Part shown: piece by piece, positions 47,336-59,965 of the stretch
Numbering within the stretch: position 1 is the first letter of the stretch
Layout of the letters: every line of letters starts with the position of its first letter
Source: Saururus chinensis
Lineage: Eukaryota; Streptophyta; Magnoliopsida; Piperales; Saururaceae
Assembly (NCBI GenBank): GCA_035235625.1
Contig: CP141148.1
Location: 14,571,057-14,635,056, forward strand
Direction: 5' to 3'
DNA length: 64,000 bases
Translations under genes and position numbers: made by a program
The notes under the pieces: generated by a model
The model's input: the letters and a program-made list of their open reading frames with translations, nothing else
Database searches by the model: none
What the model was told of the DNA's origin: nothing

Positions 47336-49625
47336 TCGGTGCCTCCATTCATACTCTCATACCCTAAGATTTTTCAAGTACCTTTTTGACAATATAATAA
47401 TAACAAAAAAATTAATCAAAATATACATTAAGATATCTTGTGGTGAGAGCTACTTATTCTTCGAACAAATGTATATAAAATCAAAGTATATAAATAATTG
47501 TCAAACATCATATCATAAATTAAAGAAGGTCTAACTTAAGTAGATATTATGCTTTAAATAAATTGGCATTGCCTACAATTATCCACTTTAAACTAAAATA
47601 ACTTTTTTACATGTTAAGTAGCCTAGTAATGTTGTCCTTGTTGCGCATATAAATTTAAAAAAAAAACTTTAATCCTGCAAAGTACATGCATTATATGGAT
47701 GTTGAGTATAAAACTATACCTAATATGATGGATAAATTAGAAACCACATAATTCATTATACTCATAATGTATTTATATATCTATAATTACATAATCTCTT
47801 AAATTTATCATTCTAAATTCTAATATGGGTCACAAATATGTGAAAACAATCTAATCCCAATGGTAGTACCATCAAGAAGGTCCCTCAAACTCCTCTCATG
47901 TATTTGTACGAAGCAACATTAAGGTAGTCCCTCCGACTCCTCTAATGCATACCACTAACAAGCTTCAGACTCCTATTGAAGAATATCGACTGCTCCATCC
48001 ACACCATGAAACTAAGGCCAACAATGGTTCTTGGACCTAAGTAGTTCATATTTTCAAACCTCTATGATTGATGAGAACTCCATTGTTGAATAGCTCTGGA
48101 GTTTTACTTCTTTTAAAGCTATAGCCCATTCAAATCAACTCCTTGAGAAACTCTAAAAACAAAATTCCTAAGGTGGGTGAGCCAGAAACCCATTGTCACA
48201 CTCCCAATTTATACTACTTTTTTTATAAAATAAATACATTTATCACCAACATGAGAAAATATTTAAAACTTCTTCCACCTACGTAAAAGTAGCAAATTAA
48301 TTATTCTTATAAAGGTCAAGATTCAAAATATTGAAAATAAACAATTAAGGGCATAAAGACCATCACTTTCACAAATATTTGTTGTGATAAATATAAAATT
48401 TACTAAATATCTAACATGTTAAAATATTCACAGGATCTACAATTATATACTTCTCTTCTACAAATGTCAAAGTTAATGTAATAATAAATGATACACTCTC
48501 ATGCCTAAGCAAACCTAATAAGAGATATAAATCGTAAATCTAGAAATAAATTTGGAGCTATAGCTACGACCTTCACAGTACCTCTAAATTTTCTCCCTAA
48601 ACACTTGTATAAAAGATGTTGAGTATACAGTATACTTAGTAGAACTACAATCAATTAAAAATAAGAGAATTTGATTAACATACCAAAGAAGAGCTCCTTA
48701 GCAAATAGCAAAAGAAATAATACAAGATCATAATCGACATACCTTGCATCATCAATAGTACAAAACTCAAGAACATTTCATTTTTGGGGTTCTCTAGACA
48801 CGATGACCTCATCTAGGAGCCCCGCTCAACTAGATATTGGATCATCATCATTGACCTCAATCTTTGTATGAAGTCATGCCCCACCCCATCTACGTCATGA
48901 AATAAAGGCTCACTAGGGTCGATGGACCTTAGTGTCATGATTCCAACTGTAATGATCATCGAAACTTCATGTATTGAGTTTGTAGGACCAATCATCTTTT
49001 AATGATTTAGTGCATTCTAATATAACTCCTGGGCCAAGGAAGCGCCACTACATAATCCCCACTCTTCGAGAGTTGGATGACTTTGATCTTATTTCATACC
49101 AAACCCTTTCGTTGTATGCCTAATAACTTATTTGAGGAGCCAAAGTACAAAGAAATCTCAAACCTCATGTGTCGATACAAAAGTTTAGGGTGATCCATCC
49201 CTCATATGTCATAGTCTTATACACATGTATTATGGTTCATTAACCCTTACTTAATATGTGCTTAGTTGACACTTCATTCAAATCACAAAGTCCTAAAAAA
49301 TCATGCAATTATATGCATAAAACTTAGCTTTACTATTGCTATAAATCTCATTAGAAATTTGTAATATGAAGTACCATAGGTAACGTCATCGATCTGTCGA
49401 CCACCTCATTGATGCCCATCAGTGAGCTCATCAACAGATTGACCATCTCACCAATGCCCATCTGTTAGCTTATCAACAAGTCGACTACCTCATCGAAACC
49501 CATTGGTGAGCTTATCGACTTGTCGAATCTTACCAATAGTAGGTTGGCCAGGTATGCCCTACCTCACCGACACCTAATTGATGTGTTGATCTTACTTTCG
49601 ATGACCAAAATAACATGCATGCAAG

Positions 49626-49788
49626 CAGGGACGAAGCTAGAAAAATAGGTCAAGGGGGCCATTGCAGTGCGAATCAAAGGGGGGGCACTTGGTCCCACCT
49701 AAAAAGATAAATTATGGGGCCATGTGCTTCTACCTTATAAAGTAGTATTGAATTTTGGTGGGGCAGCCCCCCCTTGGCTCCATCCCTT
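49626..49788. mobile_element. hAT-type MITE, 163 bp, with perfect 8-bp target duplication
   Basis: Perfect duplication CATGCAAG (49618-49625 and 49789-49796). Inverted ends CAGGGACGAAGCTA and (reverse complement of the right end) AAGGGATGGAGCCA. GC-rich inner arms contain runs of G and C ('gggggggcac', 'gcagccccccc'). Inserted into the nested family H LTR. Confidence 0.9.
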
Positions 49789-50338
49789 CATGCAAGTGCA
49801 TTGTTCATCCTCTTCCTCTTGCTAATGCAATCATTGATGTTGACCTTACTGATGATTGAAAAATTAAGAACATAAATTTAAATAATCTTTCTAAACCATT
49901 TCTTTTGTAACAAAAATCCAATTGAAGTAATCTATAGGAAGAATTAGGCTGCTTGAGACACAAATTATTTGTTAAATTACTACAAATTTTATTTACTATA
50001 CAAGCATTATTTGTCGCCATTTTCATGAAAATAATACAATTCACGATTCTATGACTAAGAGAACTTGAAGAAAATTAGAAGCAAAGTATTTTCATTGTAA
50101 GTTGAGTAGAGATTGCAATTTGACATCACTGATGCTTCTTATTCTTCTTCTTCCCCGATGCGTTCTCCCTAGGTTGGCTCTAGACGACTCCCACCGGTGC
50201 TCTCCTTCTCCCTTTGACTCTTCATCTACCTAAGAGTCGATTTCACTCCCTTTTATACTAACCAAAGTCCAAAATCATCAAAACTTCCTTGTTTTATGTA
50301 ATGACATGTGAGTGCAGTTATCACCGGCAGCTTCATCG

Positions 50339-51627
50339 TGTAAGAACATTTGAGTTTTATGCATAGGTTATTGGCAGATTTCTTTGTCAAATTTATGTCT
50401 AGAAACTTTGTGTATGTATTGAGTCTTAAAATATAATTTGAGGTTATTATAGTCGAGTCAGATTTAGAATTGACAAACTTGAAAAATAGGAGCAGACATA
50501 TTCTCATTGATTAAGACAAAAAGACTCAAGAATGTGAAAGGTTTTTGAAGCATATTTAGATCACATTTGTAAATAAAAATTGCTTAGATAAGTTTTGGAA
50601 GTGATTTTAGATATTTTAAAAGTTTTTAGGATAAAAAAGAAAAAATAGAAAAATGATAGGCAAAACGATTGATCCCTACAAAATAAGAAGAATCAAAAGA
50701 TTGATTGGCTATTTGAGTCAGCCCTGTGCAAAATGAAGCCGAGAGTTATCGATCAATCACTCTCGTGAATTGATCGATCGCTTAAAGTATCATGCACAAA
50801 TAAACAGTGAATGATCGATCGTTGTTTAGAACGATTGATCGTTTTAAGAACAAGTTACCCTAATTAAGCCATTCCAATTTTATTTTTTTTCCTTATTCAA
50901 GTACAAAACCTAAACCAACTTAAGAAGTTATATAAGGGTTAAAAAGTTATGGAATTTAAGAGAGGAAAACCATGAGAAGATTAGAGAAAAAAAGGTTTAT
51001 ACCTTTTGCATGTTATTTTTCAAGGAAAATTCACTTGAAGCTTTGAGTTGAAGATCCATGGTGAATTTAATAGGCTAATCCACAACTAACGGAGATTATG
51101 CACAAAGATTTCAAATGAGTTGCAACATATCTTCAATGGGAGATTGAAGATTCCACAAGGCCAAAGTTAATACAACAAGAGGTACTTGTTGAAGGCTAGA
51201 AAAAGAAAGAGACAAAGCAAGAAGGAATAAGAAGTTTCATGTGTTAGAGGGAGATGACTTGAAGGCTAGTAGTAATGATCTAAACAAGAAGACCTTGTGT
51301 TAGAGTCTACACAAGGTTAGTAGTTTGCTTATTTCAATGTAATGTCTAGGTTTCTACTTCATTGATTGGGTACCTTTGGAACTGACGTAGTTTTTCACCT
51401 GTGTTATGATTTTCCACATTAAATGGTTGTGTTCATGTGTGGATTAAATGGTGGTTGATTGATTAATACATCATGAGAGTGTGCTTTAAGAGAATATTTA
51501 CTTTTTTCTTCTTAATAAAAAAAATTGCGCAAATATTTCATATATCGTAGTCTTTATCTTCGATAGATAATTGAACTAGGGACAATTTGGTGACTTGTTA
51601 GATTATTAGACGGATATTAAACTCACA
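50339..51627 (+). mobile_element. Family F solo LTR, 1.29 kb
   Basis: TGTAAGAACA...AAACTCACA, with target duplication CATCG / CATTG (50334-50338 and 51628-51632, 4 of 5 matching). It matches the 5' LTR of the Copia relic (29092-32025). A TATA box lies near 50930 ('tatataaggg'), and a module of 'gatcgatcg' and 'cgattgatcg' repeats at 50660-50850, directly upstream of it. No interior remains. Confidence 0.85.
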
Positions 51628-51834
51628 CATTGACATGTTGATGTCTGCCAATAGTGCAAGTATGAGAGTCCATCAGTAGCTTTACCGATGTGTCGATGGT
51701 CACCGATGACCAATAAATTAATTCTCTTATTTAAAAAGAATTTATTTTCCTCTTGAAGACACGGGATGTCACACCCATGGTCCTTTTTCATACCATGACT
51801 CTCCTTTACGTGGCTAATGGCACTCTTGGAGCCT

Positions 51835-52999
51835 TGATAAGTACAATTTATACATTGTTTTACCCTTAATTATTCTAATTTATAATCTTGTTTAAGAGTT
51901 AATATAGCTTAGATAATTAGGAATTAAGAATAATTAGGTTAGGGAACACTTGATGATGTTTTAAATTAAATTGGCTAATTTGTGATTTTTATATACAGTT
52001 TCTTCATTGGTGTTTGAACTAGGTATATGCCTATTTGAATTGCTACACATGATTTTGAAAAAAAAATAGAAATAGTTATCTCATTTGAACGGGCATACAG
52101 GGCGTTCAAACGACACAACATGCAGTCTCCTATTTTGAGCCGGTTTGAATTCTTTTTCTATTAGAACTTCTCCCACAACTCTTGTGCCTATATAAAACCA
52201 TATGGAGCTCGAAATTGAAGAATTCAAGCAGATTTTCAAAAGAGAAAAGGGGAGAAAAAGATGGAGGAGCAATCAAAGCTTTCAATTGGGATTCAAGAGT
52301 CTTCTTTTACCATGCAAGGCTAGCTTTTTCTTTTACTTAGGAGTTGATGAAACTATAGCTAAGTTTTAATTTTTTTTTTTTAGCTTAGATCTCAGTTGTG
52401 AATAATGATAAAGATTTCCTTTTTAATGGTTGAGTTTTTAAGTTTACTTAATACTATGTTGATTTATTGTCATATAGTTAATAGATTGATGTGGTTTTAA
52501 GATTTACATCGATTTTAAATTCTGTAATTTAGATGAGATGGTCATGCAATAGTTTTAATTTTCATATAAATAATAAATCAGATGAGTTACATTAAGATTA
52601 GACGAGTCATGCCTATAGTTTAGTTTAGTGTAGATGATTCATGCTATTGTCGAAGATATTTCTTGTTATGGATTTAATTAATATTTTTTTCTAAAGCAAT
52701 TCTAGCTTATAGCTAAGAATACTTGTTAATATTCACACCAAAGTTAGATTAGAGGTTAAGAAATTGTTATGATTATGTAGTAGATTTAATTTTCTAAGTA
52801 ATTTTTATCATATATTGATTTATTTCTTTTAGTTTAATTAATTACTTACTTTGTTTAATTTTTTTTTAGTTTTTGAACAATAAATTCTCTCTTAGATTTA
52901 GTAATTAATTCATCCATCCCTGAGGTTCGACAACCCTTAAATACTTATCCTATTATAATTACCTTATACACTTTCAAATGGTTTAATTATAAACGATCA
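51835..52999 (+). mobile_element. Family E solo LTR, 1.17 kb
   Basis: TGATAAGTAC...AAACGATCA, with a perfect target duplication AGCCT (51830-51834 and 53000-53004). A TATATAAAA box lies near 52190. A short repeat module with 'gaacgggc' and 'gcgttcaaacg' at 52085-52140 lies upstream of the TATA box. The related copy is at 20950-22007. Confidence 0.9.
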
Positions 53000-54604
53000 A
53001 GCCTACCTTGACACCATGTCATTCATTAACAGGTGAAGGTCACTACCCTTTTGATATGCTCAAAGGCTTGTTTGGATGGGAAAGGAAAATGGCTTAAAGG
53101 GCATTTCTACCAAAACCCTCATCAAGAGGAGGGTTAAGTTTTTAATGTCCTTTTAAGATGATTGGATATTTACACAATGAAATGGCATAAAATTATTTTA
53201 CTTTAAAAACTAAAGAGATCCCAAATGTAGTGTTTGTATTCTGAACCAACTACACAACCTGGGGAAGAAAGCCCAAGAATAACTCCCACTATGTGACTAA
53301 ACGGACCTACACATGGAGCATAAATCTAGGGTTTACTTTACCCTCTTCTCACCTGTCTTTTACCATGTGTTATAATGATTATTTACATTCATTATACAAG
53401 TAACATTTCTCATTGTCCTTCTTTTCATATAAATTTTATTATGTATTCTAGTTATTATTTATGTTTATCATAATGTAGCATATACCAAATTACTCCTAGT
53501 TAGAAGTAAAAAAACAATGTAAAAATACCACTTTGAAAACATGGACCGAAAAGTTTTTGGTCACTCAATAGATGCATTAGTGTCGATGTCCATGGCCATC
53601 GACACCTCTAACAATACGTCGATCCCTTTGTCGATGCCCAATATAACACTGACGCACCACCATAGGTTAATGTCAATAACTATTTATCTTCTCCTAATCA
53701 TTGACACCCTCCTCAATAGTTCAGTGAACATGCCAACAAATAGAGCAGAAGAGTAAATCATTCTTGAACTAATGTCATAACAATTTCCTTAGAAAAGATC
53801 ATTCAAATAAAACTTCTACATGCATAAAACCTTAGACTCATGTCTTTACAAGATAAGAATAACATATAAAAGTCTAGATTCATAATTTCAACTCATAATT
53901 TTCATATTCATGTTCATATAATCTTCTAATACTTAATCCTTAATAACATACCACAAATTCCAGTTGATTGAGTAAACCATAAGCCCTAAAATCATGCTTT
54001 TTTGCATACAAATTATGAAGATTTATGGTTAGCAATCCGACATTTTTCATGAAATAGAAATATTTTCTCACATGCATTGTCGGTCATTCTTTGTAGAAAT
54101 CTTTCCCTTCCTTGATTCCTCGAGTTTTGGCATGCCCTTAATCTTCTCCATCCTGAATTTGAAGAGTTTTTGAATAAATAAGAGTCTAAGGGGAGTAAAA
54201 GGTTATTTATAAGGAAGAAAGAATAATATTCTAGTATATAATTGTCAAATTGGCCATTTTTTTAAGTCCATCGGCAAAATTGCCTCAATTGTTGGCGACT
54301 AAGTTGACACGTTGGTGGTCTTCTGACAATACAATCCTTATTCATCGACGCGGTCATTGATGCATCGGTGTTGTGTTGGTGGTTTGCCGACAATACCCGA
54401 AGTCCAACTTAAAATGGTCATAAATTCCTCTAAACTTTGATTTACACATTCTTTGTGAAATTTTGAAGCTCCTTATGTCTATTTTTTAAAGTCAGTCTCT
54501 ATCTACAAAGAAGTTATTCAACTAAAAGCGTCTAAAGGTCAAAATCAATATATTTCATATGGCCAAGTTTAGAAAATTTAGGAAATTCCTAGGTATTACT
54601 GACA

Positions 54605-55759
54605 TTTTAAGGAGTCCATAAGATGCCACAGAGAAAGTGTCTGCATAGGTCGTAACGAAGAGAGGTGTTGCAGTTGAAAAAGCAGAAGAAGAATAATAGT
54701 ATACAGTCTTCAATTGCATTGTATAATCAACTACAACAATACACTATATATTGCTATTATGTAATTGATTCTTATGCACTTCAATGTCTAATATATAGTC
54801 GACTACAGTAACAATGTAGAGCATTGGATGCATCTAATTTTTATAAACTTGCAATGCATAGTACATAATCAACAATGTACTATCTATTTCTATTATGTAG
54901 TCAATTATACACTCTTCAATTGTCTTTTATAGTTGACTACACAATACTGATAGATAGTGTCTTGTTGACATATGCTATGCATTGTGAACATGCAAAAGTT
55001 GAATGCATCCAATGCCCTAATTGCAATTTTATACTTGACTTTACGCTCTTTAATTACATTATCTAGTCACCTACACAAAAGCAATCAATAGCATATTGTT
55101 GGCAACACATATATTCTCCTCCTGCCCTTTTTTCTTCTTCTTGATCTCTTTCTCTTCCCCTCCTCCTCCTTCTCCTTCTTTCCTTCCTTCAAACTTTGCT
55201 CTCAAGCCTTACTGAATTGAGCAATCCTCTCACCTTTATTCACTAGATTGAAAATGACAAGCTCAAGTTGCTTTGGGTGTCTAGCCTCTAGTCGTTTCTT
55301 AGCTGTTGCAAACCATCACTTCATACCCAACATTGGAAAGTGTTACCCCAACACAATGGTCTTCCCGGTTGTCTCTACACTACTTTGCCCTAAACCAAAG
55401 CTTTATAACTTGCTTTGTAATGTGTTGTCTCAATACAATAATTTCTTGATTGCCTCCACACTGTTTTTCTTTAAACAAGCATGGTATACATTTCAAGGAG
55501 TTGGAGGGACCTTCGTAATGTTATCATGACTTTACCGAACCTCTTTTCTTTGTGACAAGGGTTGAGTTTTGAAGTATCTTTACTAGTATGGTTATTTCTA
55601 TAATATTTTTATATATGGTTCATTGTTAGCTCTCCCATTGAGTATATAATATACTCAGTATCCTTGTGATGCAAGTACTCAAGAGGAGTAAACTTCTAGG
55701 AGGATTTGGTATGCATAGCAAGGACATTAGTTTTATGCCAAATACTATGTAGGAATTTT
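54605..55759 (+). mobile_element. LTR-like segment, family H relative, left part
   Basis: Plus-oriented, non-coding sequence with degenerate repeats of 'tagtcgactaca' and 'tgcaatgcata' type (about 54700-55080), a pyrimidine-rich leader-like stretch (55120-55200), and a 'gagtatataatatactcag' end-proximal block (55640-55660). It is continued at 59705-59965 after the nested copy. The start could not be identified. A 93-codon open frame at 55248-55529 has no recognisable domain. Confidence 0.5.
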
Positions 55760-58700
55760 TGCCACACCTTGAGATTTTTAAACTCATTTTTATAAATAAA
55801 ATAGCATAAATAAAAATTTTAAATTTTTTCTATCAAACATTCGACAAGTTATCTTAGGGTATAAGCCAATTGTTTTTCAAACATACGTGTACCAAATCAG
55901 AGTACATTAATAATCCAAGTCAAATCATATCTTAAATCACACGGGGTCTTGCCCAAGTATATGCTTGAATATCTTGATATGTACAAATATAAACATATTG
56001 GCACTTGCATGCCTAAAGTCATCTACCTTAAAGTAAGAAGACATTAAACATGCCAAGTTACCTAGCAACATTGTCCTTGCCGTATATCTAAAGTCCTAAT
56101 GTTACTTTAACCCTACAAGGAACCTACATCACATGGATGTTAAATATACAAATATACCTAGTGGGATGGCTAAACAAGTGCTATGTAATAACCATGCACA
56201 TAATTGCACTACATCATCACAAAATCATCAACTATCATATTCCATAGAAAACATCATTATCACCACACAGAAGTGGAATAAGCATGATATTCACAATTGC
56301 ATTTCTCATGATTTCACAAATATAATGTGACTCCCACTCAGAAGCCTCCAACTTCATAAGTGCAAGTCAAAAAAAGTTATCTATGACACGGTAGCCACGT
56401 CTAGGAGTACAACCTTGTCTCACTAGACTATGAACTACATAGATTTGGACTTCATGTATTATGAAGTCTGCCCACCCCATTCATGCTATGAAGTTAAGGC
56501 CCACAAGGGCTCATAGACCCAAGTGGTTGAATTTCCAACTTCTATGATCATCAAAACCTCCTATATTGGGTTGTGCGGGACTAGTCATCTTTTAATGCTC
56601 TAGTCCATTTAAATATGACTTCCGGGCTAGGGAAGTAATTCTACATAAATCCCGTTCTTAGAAATCCAAAAGACTTTGGTCCTTCTTCATACCAACCCCC
56701 TTTCATTTACGTGGATGAAGACTCACTTGAGGAGCCATGACACTAAGGGTTCCTCCAACCTTAGATACCAAAAAATATCAATCTTGGGGTGCAATCCAAT
56801 ATAAGGATATTCGCTCACAAAGCTATATACATTTAATCATATTTTATCACATCAACACATATAATTGCAAATTCATGCATAAAAGAACATGTTATTACTT
56901 CTTTAATAAATAGATTAATATTCTTAGCAATCCATACTAAAAATACCCAAAACTGACTTGTTGTTGGTGGACTCATCGACATGTTGACCAAGTCACTAAT
57001 GACCATTGGTAACTCATCAACACGTTGAATCCTTACTAACAATGGGTTGGAAAGGAAAACCATCCTCATCGATGCCTCACCAATGCATCGACCTCACTAC
57101 TAGTGACCCACCGATTACAAACCGATGTATCGATGCTCATTACCAAAAAGCAATTTGTTGTCTGTGGACTCATTGACACGTCAACGAAGTCACCAATGGC
57201 CATTAGTAACTTCGTCAACGTGTCAAACCCTCGCTGACAGTGGGATGGCAAGGACAATCATCCTCACTGATGCGTTGAACTCACTACTGGTGACCTACCT
57301 GTAACACACTGACATGTCAATGCTCATTAATATTAGCATTGTCATCTCCTCCATGACAACAACGACGTCATCAACGTGTCGATGGACATGCGGTGGTCGG
57401 GAAGAAATAACAAAAATTGTCCCAACATCCAAAAATTACTCCATATTATGACACAACATAATCCTTCCCACATATAGCCTTCCCATAATGACAAACGATG
57501 ACTCTTACTATCAATTGATCATTAAACATGGGGAAAACATGATATCATAACATAATCATGACAAAATCTTAGAAATTATCTTTTACATGCTTTCATATCA
57601 TGCAAGCAATCAAAATATATCTCATACAATCACTTCAAAACCAAAGCATAGAATCAAGGTTTGCAATCCAACATAAAATCATGATTCTTCAATAATACTA
57701 TGACATGAATGCACAAAGAATCTTATTTTCATGCTTTCATATCTATTAAATTCATAATTTAAATCATAATGCATATTCTATGTTTAATCACAATTGTAAG
57801 AACATATGTGTCATATATTTAATTTATTTGCTAATTTCTTTGTCAAAATTATGTCAAGAAACCATATATATGTGATAAGTCTAAGAATCTAGTTTGAGGT
57901 TGTCGTGGTTGAGTCAGATTTGGAATTGACAGACTTAAAAAATAGGAGCAGATGTGTTCTTGTTGATCAAGGAGAAAGACTGAAGAAAGTGAAGGGTTTT
58001 AAAGCTTATCTAGTTCACATTGACACACATAAATCACTTGGAAAAAGTTAAGAAGTGAATACAGTGGTTTCAGAAGGTCTTAGGGCAAAAATGTCAAAAA
58101 AATGGAAAAACAATCGATCTCTTATTGATTCAACTCTGTGCAAAACTAAGCCAAGAGCTGTTAATCGATTGTTCTCACAATCGATCGATCAATTGAAAAA
58201 TCGTGCACATTACAAATAGTGACCAATCGATCAACAGTTTACCTAAATCAAGACCTTCAGATTTCTATTTCATTCCTTATTCAAGTACAAGTCCTAAACT
58301 GACTTAATGAGTTATATAAAGGTTATAACATCATGAAATTTCTGAGAAGAAAACCTAAAGGAGACAAGAAAAAGAGAGTTTACACCTTTGCTCATTGTTT
58401 TCCAAAGGAGAATTCACTTGAGCTTTTTATTGAAGATCTTTAGTGAATTGAATAAGACAATCCACAACCAAAGGAGCATATACATAGAGAATTCAAAGAG
58501 GAGTTATAGCATGTCTCCAATAAAATATTAAAGATTCTCACAAAGCCAAAGTCAAGACAATAAAAGGTGTTTGTTGAAAACTAGAAGAAGACATGGACAA
58601 GGTAAGGACGAGAAAGTTTCAAGTGCTTGGAGACCAATAACAACGATCTAAATAAGATGAATTTGTGTTAGAGTTTAAGCAAGGTTGGTGGTTTGCTTGT

Positions 58701-59699
58701 GTCTATGTAAAGTCTTAGTCTCTAGTGCATTGATTTAGTTCCTTTAGAACTGTTGTAGTTTTTTACCCTAGTTGGGGTTTTCCACGTAAATTGTTGGGTT
58801 CATGTGTGGATTGATTGGTGGTTAATTAGTTGATATTTCATGAGTGATATTTTAAGAGAACACTAGGTTTTTTGTTGTTTATGCTATATACGAAAATTCT
58901 ATGCAACGAGGCCATATCTAGTAGTTTGTATCTTCATTAGATAATTGGACTAGGGGTGATATGGTGATCCGCTAGGTTGAATAGATGGAAATTAAATTCT
59001 CAACTATAATAAGGTTAGAAATCCAACCTATTTCATGACATAAAAATCATTCATTAAGTGCGATGCCAACTAATCCCCACAAAAATATATTTTTTCTCTT
59101 AATTTCTCTTGATTTGGAGAGCCCTTAATCTTCGCCTTCTTAATTTGGAGAGGTTTTTCCAAAAGAAATGAAGTCTAAAGACCCTTAAAGGGGAAAAAAT
59201 TCTGGTTTAAAATTGTCCATATAGGTTGTTTATGAGCCAAAACCACAAAACTAATCGAACCATCAGCAAGGTCATCAACATGTCGATGTGCTCGCCAATA
59301 GTAACTTTTGACTGCACCAAGTCCCAACTTCGGACGGTCATAACTTCTTTATACAAACTCTGATTAATGCATTCTTGGTGGCATTATGAAGATATGTCTA
59401 TCTAATTTCTTAACTTAAAGTTTCACACTTAAATTTATTCTATAGAATAAGTTATTATACTTAGTATGACCAAAAGTCAAATTTACTATTTTTTGCATAT
59501 ACTCCAAAACTTGCTTGATGTTACATCTATCATAACTTCCTTATCTGAGCTTCAATTTGTGTGCTTCAATTTATGCACTCCTGATACTTCTATGAAGCTC
59601 TTTATGTCTAATATTTAACAATAAAGTTTAATAAAGGTCACACTTTCTTATGTTCACGTGACTAAGTATAGGAAATTTAGAAAATTCTTAGGTGTTACA
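55760..59699 (-). mobile_element. Family H solo LTR inserted into a family H relative
   Basis: Plus-strand bounds are TGCCACACC and TAGGTGTTACA, with target duplication ATTTT / ATTTC (55755-55759 and 59700-59704, 4 of 5). About 2.7 kb net after removing the family F LTR. It aligns in order with 47340-48193 and 48820-49140. Repeat modules lie at 56945-57385 and 59255-59310 with units of 'catcgacacgtcgatg' style. No coding sequence. Confidence 0.75.
57795..59002 (+). mobile_element. Family F solo LTR, 1.21 kb, nested in family H
   Basis: TGTAAGAACA...AAATTCTCA, with target duplication ACAAT / ACTAT (57790-57794 and 59003-59007, 4 of 5). Matches 50339-51627 along its length. TATA box near 58314, repeat module at 58095-58245 upstream of it. 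Confidence 0.8.
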
Positions 59700-59704
59700 A
59701 TTTC

Positions 59705-59965
59705 TTTGTCTATTATGTTGACTTTTACACTTGTATATATGACTATAGGCAAGAAGGTCTAATTTATTTACATTGATGTATATTAGAGCTTCTAGATATG
59801 TACACGGGGAGAACTTTGTTTCGCTTTATGATATGGTTTGATTATGGTTAATATTGTACTCTAACCCCAAGATATCTTGTCGAATGTTTGATAACAAAAA
59901 TTGTATTGTTCCCACTATGGTGTTTTCAAGAAAAATAATTTTTTGAAAAATCTCAGGGTTTGACA
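59705..59965 (+). mobile_element. Right end of the family H relative interrupted at 55760-59699
   Basis: The sequence around 59875-59965 ('gatatcttgtcgaatgtttg' to 'atctcagggtttgaca') matches the reverse complement of the start of the 55760-59699 copy. It is therefore the plus-oriented 3' end of a relative, ending TGACA. Confidence 0.6.

Larger units (their letters stand above)
48194..51773 (-). mobile_element. Family H-related solo LTR nested in a family H LTR
   Basis: Plus-strand bounds are TGTCACACTC and GGGATGTCACA, with a perfect target duplication CCCAT (48189-48193 and 51774-51778). About 2.3 kb net after removing the family F LTR. Minus orientation is shown by a TATAAAAGGG box at about 50248-50257 and a start TGTGACATCCC. 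It contains a hAT MITE (49626-49788) and repeat modules at 49385-49600 and 51640-51720. Confidence 0.8.
47340..54604 (-). mobile_element. Family H LTR, outer copy, carrying two further LTR insertions
   Basis: The minus-strand LTR start is TGTCAGTAATACC at 54604; the left part from about 47340 aligns with 55800-56600 of the copy at 55760-59699. It is interrupted by a related LTR (48194-51773) and by a family E solo LTR (51835-52999). The segments 47340-48193, 51774-51834 and 53005-54604 are its remains. A minus-strand TATA-like 'cttataaataacc' lies near 54210. Repeat modules occur at 53540-53740 and 54245-54410. The left end is unclear. No coding sequence. Confidence 0.65.

Noticed and set aside
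55248-55529. Open frame of 93 codons with several cysteines
   Set aside because: No domain recognised; lies in LTR-like sequence with a pyrimidine-rich leader; likely chance.
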